Source of the DNA: Sinonovacula constricta
Taxonomy: Eukaryota > Mollusca > Bivalvia > Cardiida > Solecurtidae
Reading direction: 5' to 3'
DNA: 64,000 nucleotides
Assembly: GCA_007844125.1 (NCBI GenBank)
Contig: CM017557.1
Location: forward strand, 58,027,357 to 58,091,356
Program-made: the position numbers and the translations under genes
The notes under the pieces: generated by a model
Database searches by the model: none
What the model saw: the letters and a program-made list of their open reading frames with translations, nothing else
What the model was told of the DNA's origin: nothing
Shown here: positions 1 through 53,432 of the stretch, piece by piece
Numbering within the stretch: position 1 is the stretch's first letter
Layout of the letters: each line of letters starts with the position of its first letter

Positions 1-165
1 CTCTGTCCTGAGCTTGTCCATCTTTTAGCTTATATATTGGTCTAAGTATCTCTTCATTAGATAAAGGACTATTTAATAGTTCGTCTGAGTTTGAGTCTAT
101 GTTAAAATTACTTAAATCTGACACCGACAACATTGGCTGTGTAACCACATATAGGTCAAATGCCC
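1..165 (-). mobile_element. Non-LTR retrotransposon reverse transcriptase fragment
   Basis: The minus strand has an open frame that runs off the left edge: NSDELLNSPLSNEEILRPIY followed by KLKDGQAQD. This resembles the segment before RT block 1 in LINE polyproteins (L-x-x-P-I-x-x-x-E-I-x-x-x-I-x-x-L-K). The frame opens after a stop near 205. The rest is outside the window. Confidence 0.55.
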
Positions 166-653
166 TTATCAGAAATGACAATTTCAATCACTTTCGAAAA
201 TGACTCAATAAGACACAATAAGACTTGATGATTTAGAAATAAAACTTTGTGAGGCAAACCTTATTTAGATCATTTTCTTGAAAGCATCGAAATAGCAACA
301 CGGGTACTTTTAACGTACCGTAATGCATTGAATCAATTGACTTAAATGTTTCGTACACACAAAAACTATGCATATTATAATAAGCGTGAAGGGAAAAAGG
401 ACTTACAACATGACGGGTCCGATGGATTAGAAAGACATTTAACTGAAAAGAAAAAAAAAACTAATACAGATTCTTTATCACCATAAACATATCCTTATGA
501 ACGTGTTTTAAAAAGGTTCGTGTAGTAATCTTAATGAAGATCATTAGATTCAGTATATAAAGACGACTATTTTAACAATTGAGAGCTTATGTGAAAGTTT
601 AATGTCATGGTAATCTAAAAAGACTTATTTTCAAGCAAACTTCGCTACAGGAG

Positions 654-897
654 GGGGTGAGGCGCCCGTGGCCGAGCAATTAGGTTCGCTGACTTCTAAT
701 ACCCCAGCCCCTCATTGCATGACTTCGGGTCCCGGTAGGGGTGGAACTGTCATATGGGGAGGTATTCCAGCTAACCTGCGTTGTGCCGGTAGTTCTACCC
801 AGGCAATACCTGTGGTTTCTCGCCACCAGTAATTAGCTGGATGTCGCCAAAATCAGCATAACTGTGTCAATGCGATGTAACAACAAACAAACAAAAC
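654..897 (+). mobile_element. tRNA-derived SINE with target-site duplication
   Basis: The head has an A-box-like TGGCCGAGCAATTAGG and a degenerate B region (GACTTCGGGTCCCG). The body has CCAGCTAACCTGCG and TAGTTCTACCCAGGC. The tail is AGCTGGATGTCGCC followed by (CAAA)n. It is flanked by imperfect 17-bp direct repeats ending CTACAGGAG at 637-653 and 898-914. The same family recurs at 28676. Confidence 0.8.
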
Positions 898-1209
898 AAA
901 CTTTCCTACAGGAGTCTGGCGTGAAAACATTACATACATGTATATACACATAAACTTTCCTTCATCCTAGTGAAATACATCGTAGCGACACTATGAATTG
1001 TGAGTCATTGTTGCGAAACCCAGCAATATGTTGGAGGACGTAACCGGACACATGTTTCGATAAAAGCAACGAAGCACCGTATGTTTTTGTCACAGGGGAT
1101 ATAATCATATACATTCTATGGTAGTAATGTTTTTGAGCATATAAAATGAGCGATTGCTGAACTGGGGGCGATGAGCCATGATAATAATATTGTTTTATCG
1201 AATACTTAC

Positions 1210-25963
<24,754 letters not shown>

Positions 25964-26035
25964 CCTGTAACATTGAAACATACAATATTAGATTAAATGT
26001 ATATTTGTTAGAGAGGCTAGATCTTTCTTCTATCT

Positions 26036-26231
26036 CTACTTCTGATGTGGAAGGAGTGTTTGTTTATTGGGTGTATAGTCCCGCCAACAATATTTCTTAT
26101 CTGGAGACGACGTCCACTTAAAGCAGATATGGTGCTTCCTTAATTGTGTATAGCATGCCGTGAACACCTTGAATGATACCACACCCAGTCACATTATTCT
26201 GATACCGGGTTAACCAGTCATAAAACTACCC
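26036..26231 (-). mobile_element. SINE, 3' part (split by a LINE)
   Basis: It matches the SINE at 49724-50016 through GTATAGCATGCCGTGAACAC and GATACCACACCCAGTCACAT. Similarity stops near 26231 and resumes at about 27047. Confidence 0.7.
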
Positions 26232-27053
26232 TTATATTGGCTTGAGCGTTAGCGTTACCAGAACAGGACAGAACATATTTTTATTCAGATTTGTACATAT
26301 GTACATCATCGTTTTGGAATAACAATGTAAAATCTAGTACCCGGTTTCTTACTATCATAAAAGTCTGAAATACAAATGACACTATTTCCAGCTGTGCATG
26401 TAATAATTTCATTATAATAAATATAAAGAATATAAGAAACATCAATAGAGAATAAACTTTATGTATTAAGTACACACATTGTCCTTCTAAGTGAGATTGC
26501 TTTCTTGATAAATAGAGCGAGATTGGTAAGTATGGTTTTATCTTTCGAATCAAATAGCAAACACATTTTATATACGGATGGTCTACTATACATAGTTGGA
26601 TTAAGGTACCTTCTTCTTAAATCATTGTAAATTGGACATATACAAATAAAATGAAAAACGTCTTCAATATCTCTATTATTGCATAACAAACAACATCTAC
26701 TGTCTCTAGAAACAGGGTTTCTTGAGAAGCGTTCCGTGTGGATTCTTAAGGAATGTGCAGAGATTCTCATTTTTGTAATAAAATGTCTTAAGTCATTTGG
26801 TACAATATCTAAGTATGGCTCGTAATTTGGTGTGTCCTTTATGTTTTTATAAAAGTCCAACACATTATTATTACTTATTAAGCCATTCCACTCTTGCGTA
26901 AAAGTATCAATAATACGCTGTTTGAATATCAGAGGGAATATTTTCTTACTTAATGAGATTTGATTCAGAAATACATCTGAAAACCCGTACTTGTCTAGTA
27001 AGGTTTTTACATTATAAACCCAATTTTTGCAACCATTTAGACCACTTCCATTT
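26232..27053 (-). mobile_element. 5'-truncated LINE inserted in a SINE
   Basis: An 820-bp segment that interrupts the SINE. The minus-strand frame carries the C-terminal part of a LINE polyprotein; the 3' UTR lies at 26232-26458. The 5' end is truncated, as is usual for target-primed insertion. Confidence 0.7.
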
Positions 27054-27088
27054 TTAACGACTTTGTTATGTCGCGGCCCGAAATCCAA
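26459..27088 (-). pseudogene. LINE ORF2 C-terminal region with zinc-knuckle-like motif
   Basis: The 209-codon open frame contains NGCKNWVYNVKTLLDKYGF, a segment RISAHSLRIHTERFSR and the cysteine motif CCLLCNNRDIEDVFHF followed by CPIYNDLR. This C-x2-C...H-x4-C block is typical of the C terminus of CR1/L2-like and related LINE proteins. About the first 11 residues come from SINE sequence, so the ATG is not the original start. The endonuclease and RT domains are absent. Confidence 0.75.
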
Positions 27089-27122
27089 CCCGCGGCCTCT
27101 CGTGCTTGGAGCCGGTGGAACG
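27047..27122 (-). mobile_element. SINE, tRNA-like head (other side of the LINE)
   Basis: It matches the 49724 SINE head: ACGACTTTG, GTCGCGGCC, CGCGGCCTC and TTGGAGCCG. The B-box region is degraded to CGAAATCCAACC. Confidence 0.65.
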
Positions 27123-28664
27123 AGTGCACAAGTTTAAATCCCTATGGCAATGAATATGAAAAGTTTTGCCCATGGTCCAGCAAGTCTTGTAACGTCATGG
27201 TTTGAACGCGATATTTTCATATCCCGCGTCCTATTCTAGATTAGTTTACATGTTTGAGTATGTGTAAATATGGATGTGAATCCATTTCAAAAATACACTT
27301 CATTTCAAAGAAAATCAACATTAGCTTTTAAAAGCGTCAGTTAAGCTCATGAAATTATGTATTGGTAACATCAAACTTCGCTTTGTAATTGGGAAGGATA
27401 ATGTGCTAATTAAATTTAAATTAAACACTTCGTGTCAAACTATGTCTTTGCATTTAGTTTCTATCAATGCATTCTGTTTCCGTGTACTGCTTTGCGTGTT
27501 TGTTTGCACACAAACTACTTTTTAATTGTACTTACGAAAACGCCTGAGCAATTTTAGTTTTAGCATCCCCCGATTCTTTGTAGCAACAAAGAAAATCACG
27601 GATAATTTCACGGGCATAGTGTAATTAAAAAAATAGACAAGTTGTTATTATAATTTTATATATTAAAAAAACAACAACTAAAATATATATTTGTAGTTTC
27701 TTTTGACAGGTCGCACACTTAATCGCGAGAATTGGCAAACAAGCCGTCTGCTTCAACTTTTATCAAACAACAAATGTCAAAATCTACGCTGCTTTTTTGT
27801 TGTTGATTCTTTCGTTTTCCGATGTGCATTATGGTGTTTGTCCTTTGATAATGGAATAAAAAATCGGCTAAGAATATTATTATTACATTTTTGACATTCA
27901 GTTATTCTAATCTTGACGACACACACTGTATCTGATACCAATACACTTTACAGTCTCTATAATGACAATGTAAAACCAAATATATTTTAATACCCGCAAC
28001 TGGCGTTTAGTTCCATTTAGTATTGTTTGTTATGCAATGGTAAGAATTTAGGAAAAGTACAATATGCGCTGAAAATTTTTAAATGTTGGATAAGTAAATA
28101 AGCAGAGTACGGTTCTTTTCCTCTTTCAGACCTTAATATACTAAAATGTTTGGTGTGTTACCACTTTTCAGCATAGTAAGTAGTTTATTTTTAATCCATT
28201 ATAATGTTTTTTTTTCTCCCCCCATTAAAACCACCCTTTTTATTGTCGAACTAGAGCTTACCTTCTAAATCACATACATATGACATAATGATATTGAATA
28301 AATATACTCTAAAGCAATACAAATTTTTCCCCAAAAAGTTCTCTTGAATAACTCTACCTTGTGGTCTATCTATAATTCCATAAAATTAAACAGAAAAAGA
28401 ACGTATATCATCAACCAAGTCTAGCCGAAATAAGGGTCGAAAGCTCACAAGCAAGGGCCTTATCTATCTCCTTTTTCATCTACGGCTGAGTTTTCACAGC
28501 ATGCCACTTGTTACGTCCTCCTTGTCAGTTTTCACCTGTCATGCGTGTCAGAGAGATTTAACAGCTCTTTTTACTAAACCGGTTACTCAGATTTTGTCGT
28601 GTTTACTGTTCACGATTGATTGACAGGCGAATGAGATGGCCCTTCTGAAGGAAGATATTGCATT
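27123..28664. other. Intergenic, no supported gene
   Basis: AT-rich spacer. Short open frames such as 27703-27894 have no recognisable content. A 5' regulatory region of the minus gene could lie here or just right of 25963, but no core promoter is distinctive. Confidence 0.6.
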
Positions 28665-28675
28665 TTCCAAAATAG

Positions 28676-28921
28676 AGGCGCCCTTGGTGTAGTGGTAATG
28701 TCGCCGATTCGTAATTCTTCTGACTGCTTAGCCTTTTACCGCGTGGATTCGAGTTGGGGCGAAGGACTTAATGTGAGAAGGACTTCCAGCTGATTTGCAG
28801 TGCGCCGGTGGTTCTACCCAGACATTTGTCTGGGGTCTTCCTTCACCAAAAAGCTGGACGTTGCTATAATGATCATAAATGGTCGCTGCAATGTATTTCA
28901 AAAACAAAGCAAACAGAACAA
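28676..28921 (+). mobile_element. Intact tRNA-derived SINE with 11-bp target-site duplication
   Basis: It starts AGGCGCCCTTGGTGTAGTGG (A box). A B-box-like GGATTCGAGTTGG lies at about 28746. The body has GACTTCCAGCTGATTTGCAG, TGGTTCTACCCAGAC and AAGCTGGACGTTGC, and the tail is A-rich. TTCCAAAATAG flanks it at 28665-28675 and 28922-28932. It is the best preserved member of the family seen at 654, 8575 and 19365. Confidence 0.85.
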
Positions 28922-29099
28922 TTCCAAAATAGTAACAAAGTATTTCCGTATTATTTAAGATAATTCAACATACATGTATAACCATTTAAGTATGATAAAA
29001 ATATTGTTATAATACCTAACGTCTTATGGTTATGGTTTAAGTTTAAACCTATTTATTTATAGTCGATTGGGAAACAAGTTCTTTTTAACTTATATTAAT

Positions 29100-29290
29100 C
29101 CCTCTCGACTGTCCACTTCCTGGGTAGAACCAGTACTCAGGTATTGAGTACCTGGAGCAATGTGCAGTAAATAGTCTTGCTCAAGGACTCCGATCCGGAG
29201 TCCAACGTCTTAACCACTAGACCACGAACGCATTGGTCCTTGTCAGGTTCGAAACCCACACCAACCAGGTAATCACACGAGGCGGAGACA
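29100..29290 (-). mobile_element. tRNA-like SINE fragment, rearranged
   Basis: The minus strand has GTGGTCTAGTGGTTAAGACG, a good A box, at about 29207-29226, and a tail with GGTTCTACCCAGGAAG. A perfect B box GGTTCGAAACC lies on the plus strand at 29246-29256, on the wrong side of the A box for one tRNA head. Probably two SINE pieces are fused. Confidence 0.5.
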
Positions 29291-30680
29291 AATTTAATTG
29301 GTGATAACTTTTTAGTTGTTCATCGCCAATTTTGTTTATCCTACTGTCTGTAATTCTGTGATTTAAGTTGAACTTACTTGTAGCCAAAGTCATTTAAACT
29401 TTATAGTAGTTGCTTCACCGCATTTTCAAACTCAATCATAGATGAGTGCAGTACAGAGTCAACAGATTAAAGTTTCGCATTACTATTAAATTTTATTTTT
29501 ATTTTTAAATTTTTATTTGCGAACGAAGTCTGCGGAAAACACATGCAATTGCAAATCGTATCATCGCACTCAAATTCAAATCAGACGTTACACATTTGCC
29601 TTTTTATAAAAAGCGCCAAGTTCTGTTGGTTCTAAGGCCGTGTCTACAAGCTGACGCAGACAAATGCCGTGCACCCTATGTGACGTGATATGTGACGTGA
29701 CAGAAAGGAATTTAAATCCTTGTAAATTATTGTGTTTTTATCACTTGCTGTTGCATTTCTTAAAATCATAAAATTTATATGATTTATACTATACGTGCCC
29801 CATGGAATATATGCAATTAAAAAGTGGTAAACTCACTCATTTACCTCAATGATGCTTAATGAAGCAAATGTTAACCGGGCTTTATATATCTAATGTCCGA
29901 GATGAAGGTAGGAAAGAAACGATTATGTAAATGATATTTTCGATTATGTTATCTGATTATGATGCTTTACACTTTCGATTCTTAATCGGTAATTAGATTG
30001 AATGACGTCGTTGGGCGTCCAGGTGGACGTGGGCACGAGTTCTTCCGAGCTCAACTCCTAAACTTCCCAACGGAATTCGACTACATTTAAACAAAGCAAG
30101 ATTGTGTGTCAAAATCAATGTCACTGTTGTATATACATGTACCAAATAGATTTTTAATTTCAATAAAAAAATATGAAAAGAAAGATATCAATTAAACACA
30201 TCAAAGGGCGTCTTTAAAACAATAAAGTGAAGTTATCTGAACTACTTTTCATTTGTACATGGCAAATACTTCGGCATTTGTATTGAGGCTGTGTAAGTGT
30301 CATATACATTTCATTTAATAATGTATCTAAACTCTAAGAAAGCTACTTACTAATTTTAATAATTTAAACGAACAACAATCTTAGAACCTTAGTACAACAA
30401 ATTTACAGTTGAGAATAACCCAGCTAAGACTGGAAATTAAATCAGTTGCTTTTATACATGTACGTGGTACGATTTTGAAGTGGTATGAAGTCTGTAACAA
30501 CATATAATAATTCGGATTACCTCGGCTATTTCTATGAAAAAAATACTTCTCCCGATAACTCCGAGAAGTTACGACTGACTTGATACCTACAATAACAGCC
30601 TATCGACACGTTTCAAGCTCATTTCGTTTATTGAGCTGCCCTGCAGTAAGAATATGATTGATTTTCAGGTCAATAAGGTC
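29291..30680. other. Intergenic, no supported gene
   Basis: Nothing with coding character or repeat structure could be supported here. Confidence 0.6.
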
Positions 30681-31207
30681 ATGGTCAGGGGCGGATCCAG
30701 GATTTCAGAATAGGGTGGCCGAGGGAGTAACATTCGGCCGCAGGCGCGAAATCCGCGGCGGGGGGTCTGGAGGGGGCTCCCCCAGAAAATTTTGAATTTT
30801 AGATGCGCCGAGATGCGATTTCCAAGCATCTGTGGGGCATAATTTCCTTATATATTTGCTCACTTTTAAGGGCAAAATATCCACTGACTTGGACATCTTA
30901 AGGTTACTGAAAAGAAACCTATTATCGTAAGAACACTACAATAACCAAGACACTGTCAATGTATAGTAAAATGAACGTCCTGAATGTGAATAACTATCCC
31001 TTTATCTGTAAAAAAGGATAAATGCAAGGATATTCCTAGCATTTGCTATTTTTAGGCATATAGAGCATAGAAATGATATATTTACAATGCCAGTCATTCT
31101 AAAGCACGAGTTAAAGAATATGAGAGTATTATGAAGTATATATAAAGTGAAGAAACACCAGTCATCAACGTTCATTCAATGGATAATAAAATCTGTCACA
31201 TATCGAA

Positions 31208-32163
31208 TTAATCCGACAATGGATGGGCAAAGAGCATCCGTCTTGGATGTTTCCGAGCATATATATCAATTACTTTTCCATAGTCAAGTGGAATATCCTT
31301 GTGTGCGTAGAGGAGGACCAGAGCATTGAACCTATCTTCACCCAGAGTGGACCTGTAGACATTCATCACGAATCTCAGAGCTGAATTGGTTCGCTCTACA
31401 GTGGCACTGGTCACAGAGAAGGTGAGTACAATGCGAAGAATGGTGACAATATTTGGATATAGTTTCTCAACACCTTCCACTTTCAACTTTTTCAAAGTGT
31501 CCGAAATACTTGCTGGAAGGTCTTCATCCTTTGTCGAAGTCCAATATCGCCGCCAAATCCGAAGTTCTTGCTTGAAATCATCAGGGCTGGGTAAATCCTC
31601 CGCGAAGTATGAGGCTATCGTATTTTCAGTATCAGCCACCAGCTTCTGAAGATTCTTGGGGATAAGAAACAGGGCCTTAATGGCGTCGTGGGACTTGCCA
31701 CGAAATCTGTCCTTGAGTTGTTCGATCAAGTTGTCAATGAAGGGAAGAAATATGGCACGGCGGTAGTAATCCTCAACGTTCTCGGCCTCAACATTTGTAC
31801 GTAGGGTTTGGCGTCCTACAGTTCGTGGTTTGGAAATGGGTTCGCCGCCAGCTTCAGACATGCTTTGACATGTTGCAAAAAGCTGCGAAAATTCTGTGTC
31901 ACCATTTTCCCTGATGGCCTGCAACTCTTCACTGACAAGCTCCACCTTGTCAAAGGCTGACAGGATATCCAGCGTTGATGCTTGAATCCGAAGACATAAC
32001 GAGCTACTACGAATGGCACTATGAATTTTACATTTCTTAGTTGCACATTCAAGCCACTCGCTTCTGTCTTTGATTTCGGGTCCCATTTGCCATTCTCATT
32101 TAAAGCTATGCTTTCTAAGCAATTCAGCAGTGGTTCATACAGGGCCGCTAGGTCTTCGAACAT
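31208..32163 (-). pseudogene. hAT transposase, C-terminal part with dimerisation domain
   Basis: The downstream frame (31208 to about 31985) ends in the hAT C-terminal dimerisation domain: LYPNIVTILRIVLTFSVTSA, TVERTNSALRFVMN and LGEDRFNALVLLYAHKDI. The upstream part is in a different frame (31985-32163): MFEDLAALYEPLLNCLESIA and VVARYVFGFKHQ. A frameshift therefore lies near 31985. Remaining catalytic regions are absent, so no active enzyme is made. Confidence 0.8.
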
Positions 32164-32291
32164 TTAACATGACAACAGAAGTAGGCTCGTCGCCGCAGAA
32201 TTATGCGTGACAAAGCTCTAGTGGAAACGGGCTTTAAGAGGCGTAGCCCTTTGAAAACCTTCCCACTTTTTTTTGTTGGTCGTCGAAAAAT

Positions 32292-32310
32292 AGGGGGGGG
32301 GGGGGGGGGC
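32292..32310 (+). repeat. Poly(G) tract
   Basis: About 18 consecutive G in the hAT subterminal region, followed by a GC-rich block. The length may be unreliable in assemblies. Confidence 0.85.
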
Positions 32311-32350
32311 GCGGCCCCTTCGGCCCCCCTCTGGATTCGCCCCTGATGGT

Positions 32351-33545
32351 GAATATAATGTTAGTTGAACACGTTTTTTTATTCATTGTTTTACTCATTA
32401 TTTTGATGTACTTTATTCAAAAGTGGTATACGTATATAGTGACTTACAGTGACGAAAGATTATTGAAATTCGTAGATTTACTAGTAATGTTTTATTCAGC
32501 ATAATGTCTTCAACTTCTTTGCATCATCTTTTATATGATGATTTAGATAATTAGATTTTTAAATTTACCTTTCCAAAAGTAATAAATAACCGACAACTAT
32601 AAACAACTTTGAATAGTCTCGCCGATTGCCGATTGGCCTACTTTTGATACGTGGAAATCTTATGAGTGCCAGGCCTATTTTTTTCTTCAATACTTTAATC
32701 AAACTATGGCCATCCTCAGCTTACATAAGTGTTATCAGAATGACGTAAAGACGACACTTCGGATCAGTCGGGATGCTTGTTGAATTGACAGTATACACTG
32801 CAGTTTTAACAAGTGACCAACAAAAATTAAACCAACACACGATTATAAACTTGAGAGAGAAAATAGTTCCGAATCTATAAAGCGTAAAGACATTCTCTTT
32901 AAAAGAAAGTACAAACTAGTCCGAGTGTACTTACTTGTATTATTTTATATACACTTCTATTTGGTATGATGATCTTCTCTTTTCTTTATCAATCTGGAAT
33001 CTTCCAGAATGCAGATAGATTAAATTTTCATAGATACATGTAGTAAAGCGACAATTATTTTGCTACAAAAGTTTTGGTTTCACATTTTGTAATAAATAAA
33101 ATGTTTTGTTTAAAAAATAAAATATCAGACATATTCTAAATTAAGACATTAAATAGCTTTAACATGCATATTTCTTACAAGCCTCGACAAGATAACGTTG
33201 CTGTATAATAAATGTTTGAAGCCGATAAATTCCCACGAACTTTAAAAACAGGAAGATGATTTGCAGAAAGCGAATTTCATTGTAAATGTAATCTATTTAG
33301 ATAATTTAGATAAGCAAAAACCTTATTGTTAAGCTAGCGGTTTGCTTTAACCTGCCCCCTTTGCAAATTTAAATACCCAAATGAGGGCCTAAGACCTAAA
33401 GACGTGTGTTATTTGATTAAATAAGCTAAAGTGGATTACCAACGACCCGTGGGCCATTTCAACACAAAAGGACACTTACAGATTACGAATAATACTTATT
33501 TTTCATTTAAACGACATGTCATATTTAAAGCCCCAAACCAAGTGA
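32351..33545. other. Intergenic, no supported gene
   Basis: AT-rich spacer without readable elements. Confidence 0.55.
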
Positions 33546-33552
33546 AATATTA

Positions 33553-33805
33553 TGGGCGGATCTAGGATTTCATTTGATACGAGGCGTAATTTTTGTATCA
33601 AAAAGTTATTTTGGCGGAAAGAGTATCCTTAACTTCATGGTCTGGAATTGGTGTTTCAACCAATGCATAGAATTAAATGAAAGTGAATGACAGTATGCAA
33701 AATATTTTTTTCTGATTCATTTTTATTTGCATTTAATTAATATCTTGTTTTCATATGGTCGCATATTTTTTCAGGATGGGACGAGCGCCTGGCTCCCCTG
33801 TTCTG
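33553..33805. mobile_element. Possible short hAT-derived remnant
   Basis: GGGCGGATCTAGGATTTC resembles the hAT left end at 30686, and GCCTGGCTCCCCTG at about 33787 could be a worn right end. The evidence is weak. Confidence 0.25.
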
Positions 33806-33889
33806 AATCCTTCGCTGTATATTTGTTTAAAACGTTTTGACCATGCGATCATTATCTTTTTTATACAAATATTGAATACTGTTTTATGT

Positions 33890-34065
33890 ACAGTGGCCGA
33901 TCGGGTGGCGTCGCCTACTAATAACTGCTCATGGGCCGCCCCCGCGCAGGTTCGAATCCCAGTCGCATCTGAAACTTCCAATTGTGGATGTCTTCAAAGA
34001 ATAGCTGGATGTCGTTATGATGAACATAACGGTGTCACTGAGATGTTTCCACATTTATTATAGTA
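33890..34065 (+). mobile_element. tRNA-derived SINE
   Basis: The head is GTGGCCGATCGGGTGGCGTC (A-box region) with a strong B box GGTTCGAATCCC at 33951. The tail AGCTGGATGTCGTTATGATG and CATAACGGTGTCA is shared with the 654 SINE tail although the body is shorter, so it is a different subfamily with a common 3' end. Confidence 0.7.
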
Positions 34066-34435
34066 TTTTTAATGAAAGCTTTAGTAATTCATTCAACTTG
34101 GTTGATTAAACATATACGTCCGATTCGTTTCGATGAAAATTAAGTTTTTTTTTTTCGTTACCAAACACCCACGACTATAAGTAACATTTAATCAACAACT
34201 AAACGTAAGTACACAACGTGTAACATTATCACTCCGCTAGACTTCATATAAAAATAAATCAGTTACGAAGGACTGATCTTCGTAAATTTTATAATTTTAT
34301 AATTAATAACAGAATCACAGCATTGTCTAGTCTTAAAAAACCCCCAAACGAGACAATCATGCAACAGGTGAAATTTAAATCGCCGACCATCGGAGACACG
34401 TGGTATTGCTGCTACTTATTAATATCGTTTGTTTA

Positions 34436-34462
34436 TTTGAACAACAACAACAACAACAATAA
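34436..34462 (+). repeat. (AAC)n microsatellite
   Basis: Run of ACA/AAC triplets; it accounts for the Asn repeat in the overlapping open frame. Confidence 0.8.
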
Positions 34463-34670
34463 CACGTTCATGATTACATGTGCTGAATCGCTCAAGGAAA
34501 TATAAACTACAGGAAAAATATCTAAAGTTTTTACACTGCAGATGGTAGGCCGATCTACAGAAAGACTATGCTGCAAGTGTGTACATTAAACATAGCGTAT
34601 AAACGTTTCAAAAAACATGTATTTGTTTAAATGAAAAAAAAAACTAATTCACGAAACTTATTTACAATGC

Positions 34671-34674
34671 GAAA

Positions 34675-34721
<47 letters not shown>

Positions 34722-34742
34722 ACAAATAAATAAATAAATAAA
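34671..34742 (+). repeat. (TAAA)n microsatellite
   Basis: About 17 TAAA units with one CAAA variant. Confidence 0.95.
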
Positions 34743-36980
34743 GGAGGCTAAAAATTACATAAATCTATACCATTTTTAACTTTGCATGAAATGCGCAAAT
34801 ATCAGTGATACCAATCTTTTGAATTTTCTTATTTTTCGCAATTGGAATAACTGTCTGACTGAACCTTTGAACTAACAGTATTAAAAGTTTCTGATTCACT
34901 TCATACATTAAATAAAATACCCTTGTCAGGCCACGCTTAGATATGGCATCTGACTGATAAGTGAATAATAAGACTTCATGAAGTGTTTAACTTTGGATTA
35001 TCTAAGGATTAGAAAGCGCTGCCATTATTTGATCTTTTAGACGACACTGCCTCTCTAAACCCGACAACTATGTCACGACAGTTACTGTTATTAACATTTT
35101 TGATGGCATTTCGCATGGATTTACATTTGTCAAAACCTTGTTTCTTACACAATACTTTAACTAAAGTCAATTTAAAGCCATATTGTACACGGGAAAACGG
35201 GACCGTAGAAAACAGTTTGACATAACCGGAAATTTGATATAACCGATTTTGAGATAACGAGAGTAGACTGTATTACGGTACGCTGGTTGCGTTAAGTTCA
35301 CAGGCTTTCGAGAGGATAACACAAGAAAAATACGGATGTGCGAAATCCAAGCCAAAACAAGATGAACTAGACACTCTCTTACAAAGTATGTTCATAACAT
35401 ATTAAGAGAAAATAACTCTGCTAGGAAGCTGCGAATTACTAATACTTTGCTTTCTTTTTTCTTGGTACACTGTTTTGCTATTAATGCATTTGATTTAAAA
35501 GAAATGATTTTGTGAAAGCTGCACTGTTGGTATCGGCATATCCGGTTTCTTTACTTAAGCAAGACCTTTCAAAACAACTGTATGTTCCTGAATACGCCTA
35601 CTACACTTTTCGTGACTTTAACCTATACTTTTAACCACGGCAAATTTTCTATTTCCTTCTACCATCAAAAGTATCAAAACTGAACTCAAAGAGAAGCACT
35701 GCTCTCTTTAAACAAACAAACAAAAAAAGAAGAACAACAACAACACCAACTCATTGAAGTTTAACCGATATAATGTTTGATAAGATCTAATATCTAATAT
35801 CATAATCAAGTTCACCCTCAATTACCAACACAATCTTTTACAGACGACAATGGTCCTTTCCTAGAAGAACCAATGTGCTGCACTTGTGTCTTCAGTGCTC
35901 TAGCATGGATTGAGACAATTCTTACTTAGAATGGTCAGCCTATGTGCATTCCTTGTACGCCTTTGTTAACAACATACAGTTTATGAAACACATTTACTAC
36001 TGTAAATTACCGATTAAGTAATTGCATTCCGATTTTGCATTAAGATTTTGTATCAACAAATCCACTTCAGTGCTACCGTCTAATTACTAGAACCATTCAC
36101 ATTTTTTTCTGTCTAATTATTTTGTAATATTGCCAAGAGTCAGAGTAAGATACTAAAACAACAAAATATGTTCTTATTCTTACACTTTTGTGGCATAACA
36201 TATTTTGGTTTGTATATTATTGCTTTTATATTGTTTAGTCTAGGTTGATTATATTGCGTTCAATTTCACCTTCGTGTTAATTATATGACTTTGTTATATA
36301 TATTATTATCCATGATTGCAACAATGTTACTTAGGCAGTGTGGCGGTCGTAAAAATCTGCCCGTGCATGTAATCTGTTGTCATTCAGTTCATTCTATAAC
36401 GAGTGTTACTTGTATTTCCTTTCATGGACATTGGACTTTGGTTAGTCGATTCCATCTTCACATGAACGTGATGTTACAACTTACTCTTCTCTGGTCACTT
36501 TTATTTCTGGATTCAAAAAGTAAATTTCTTTACTATCAACGTGGCTTCTTCGTCATAACTTACCAATCAAAACCTTTGAGCTTGGACATTCCTTCAAATG
36601 GATCGGTTTTCTTTTCATTGCTTGCACTAGGGAAACCCACCAGAAAGTGCGAGGTAAGAGCTCTGTAAAACCGGTTTAAGCACCCCAGTCGGTCCATGTT
36701 TCCGACTGACCGTTCCAAGGCGTTTCTGTCGGGTTTGCTAATTTTGTTAAATGACCCATTCAAGATTTGTTCTTACTTTTACATTTGGCTTGAATGTGAA
36801 TACCTTTGTCCTGTTTCTTTTCAATTTTTTATATGTTGCAGTGCTCATAGAACTTTGTCATATATATTGTTATTCATTGCGTATTGTTATTATGCACGAT
36901 AAACAAAAGAAGGACAGTTCCTGAGTCGTGAAATAAAATGGTTTGACACTATCCGCAAGACAATACAATGTTTACTTTGA
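34743..36980. other. Spacer upstream of the plus gene; possible repeat at 36285-36900
   Basis: No exon equivalent to minus exons 1-5 was found. Between 36285 and 36900 base composition is less AT-rich and open frames occur on both strands (GKPTRKCE before a GTAAGA on plus; FYRALTSHFLVGF on minus). This may be a dispersed repeat, but I cannot name it. Confidence 0.4.
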
Positions 36981-36983
36981 TAG

Positions 36984-53432
<16,449 letters not shown>

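Larger units (their letters stand above)
30686..32345 (-). mobile_element. Internally deleted hAT-family DNA transposon
   Basis: The 15-bp inverted ends CAGGGGCGGATCCAG (30686) and CTGGATTCGCCCCTG (32331-32345) differ at one base. The interior has C-rich subterminal blocks and the C-terminal part of a hAT transposase on the minus strand. At 1,660 bp it lacks the zinc-finger and N-terminal catalytic part. The flanks share only ATGGT (30681-30685, 32346-32350), fewer than the 8 bp normal for hAT. Confidence 0.82.

Noticed and set aside
36285..36668. 127-codon plus-strand frame as an upstream exon of the plus gene
   Set aside because: It does end at a GTAAGA in phase 0, as exon A would need, but its sequence has no similarity to minus exon 5 and no signal peptide followed by a mature domain; a dispersed repeat is more likely.
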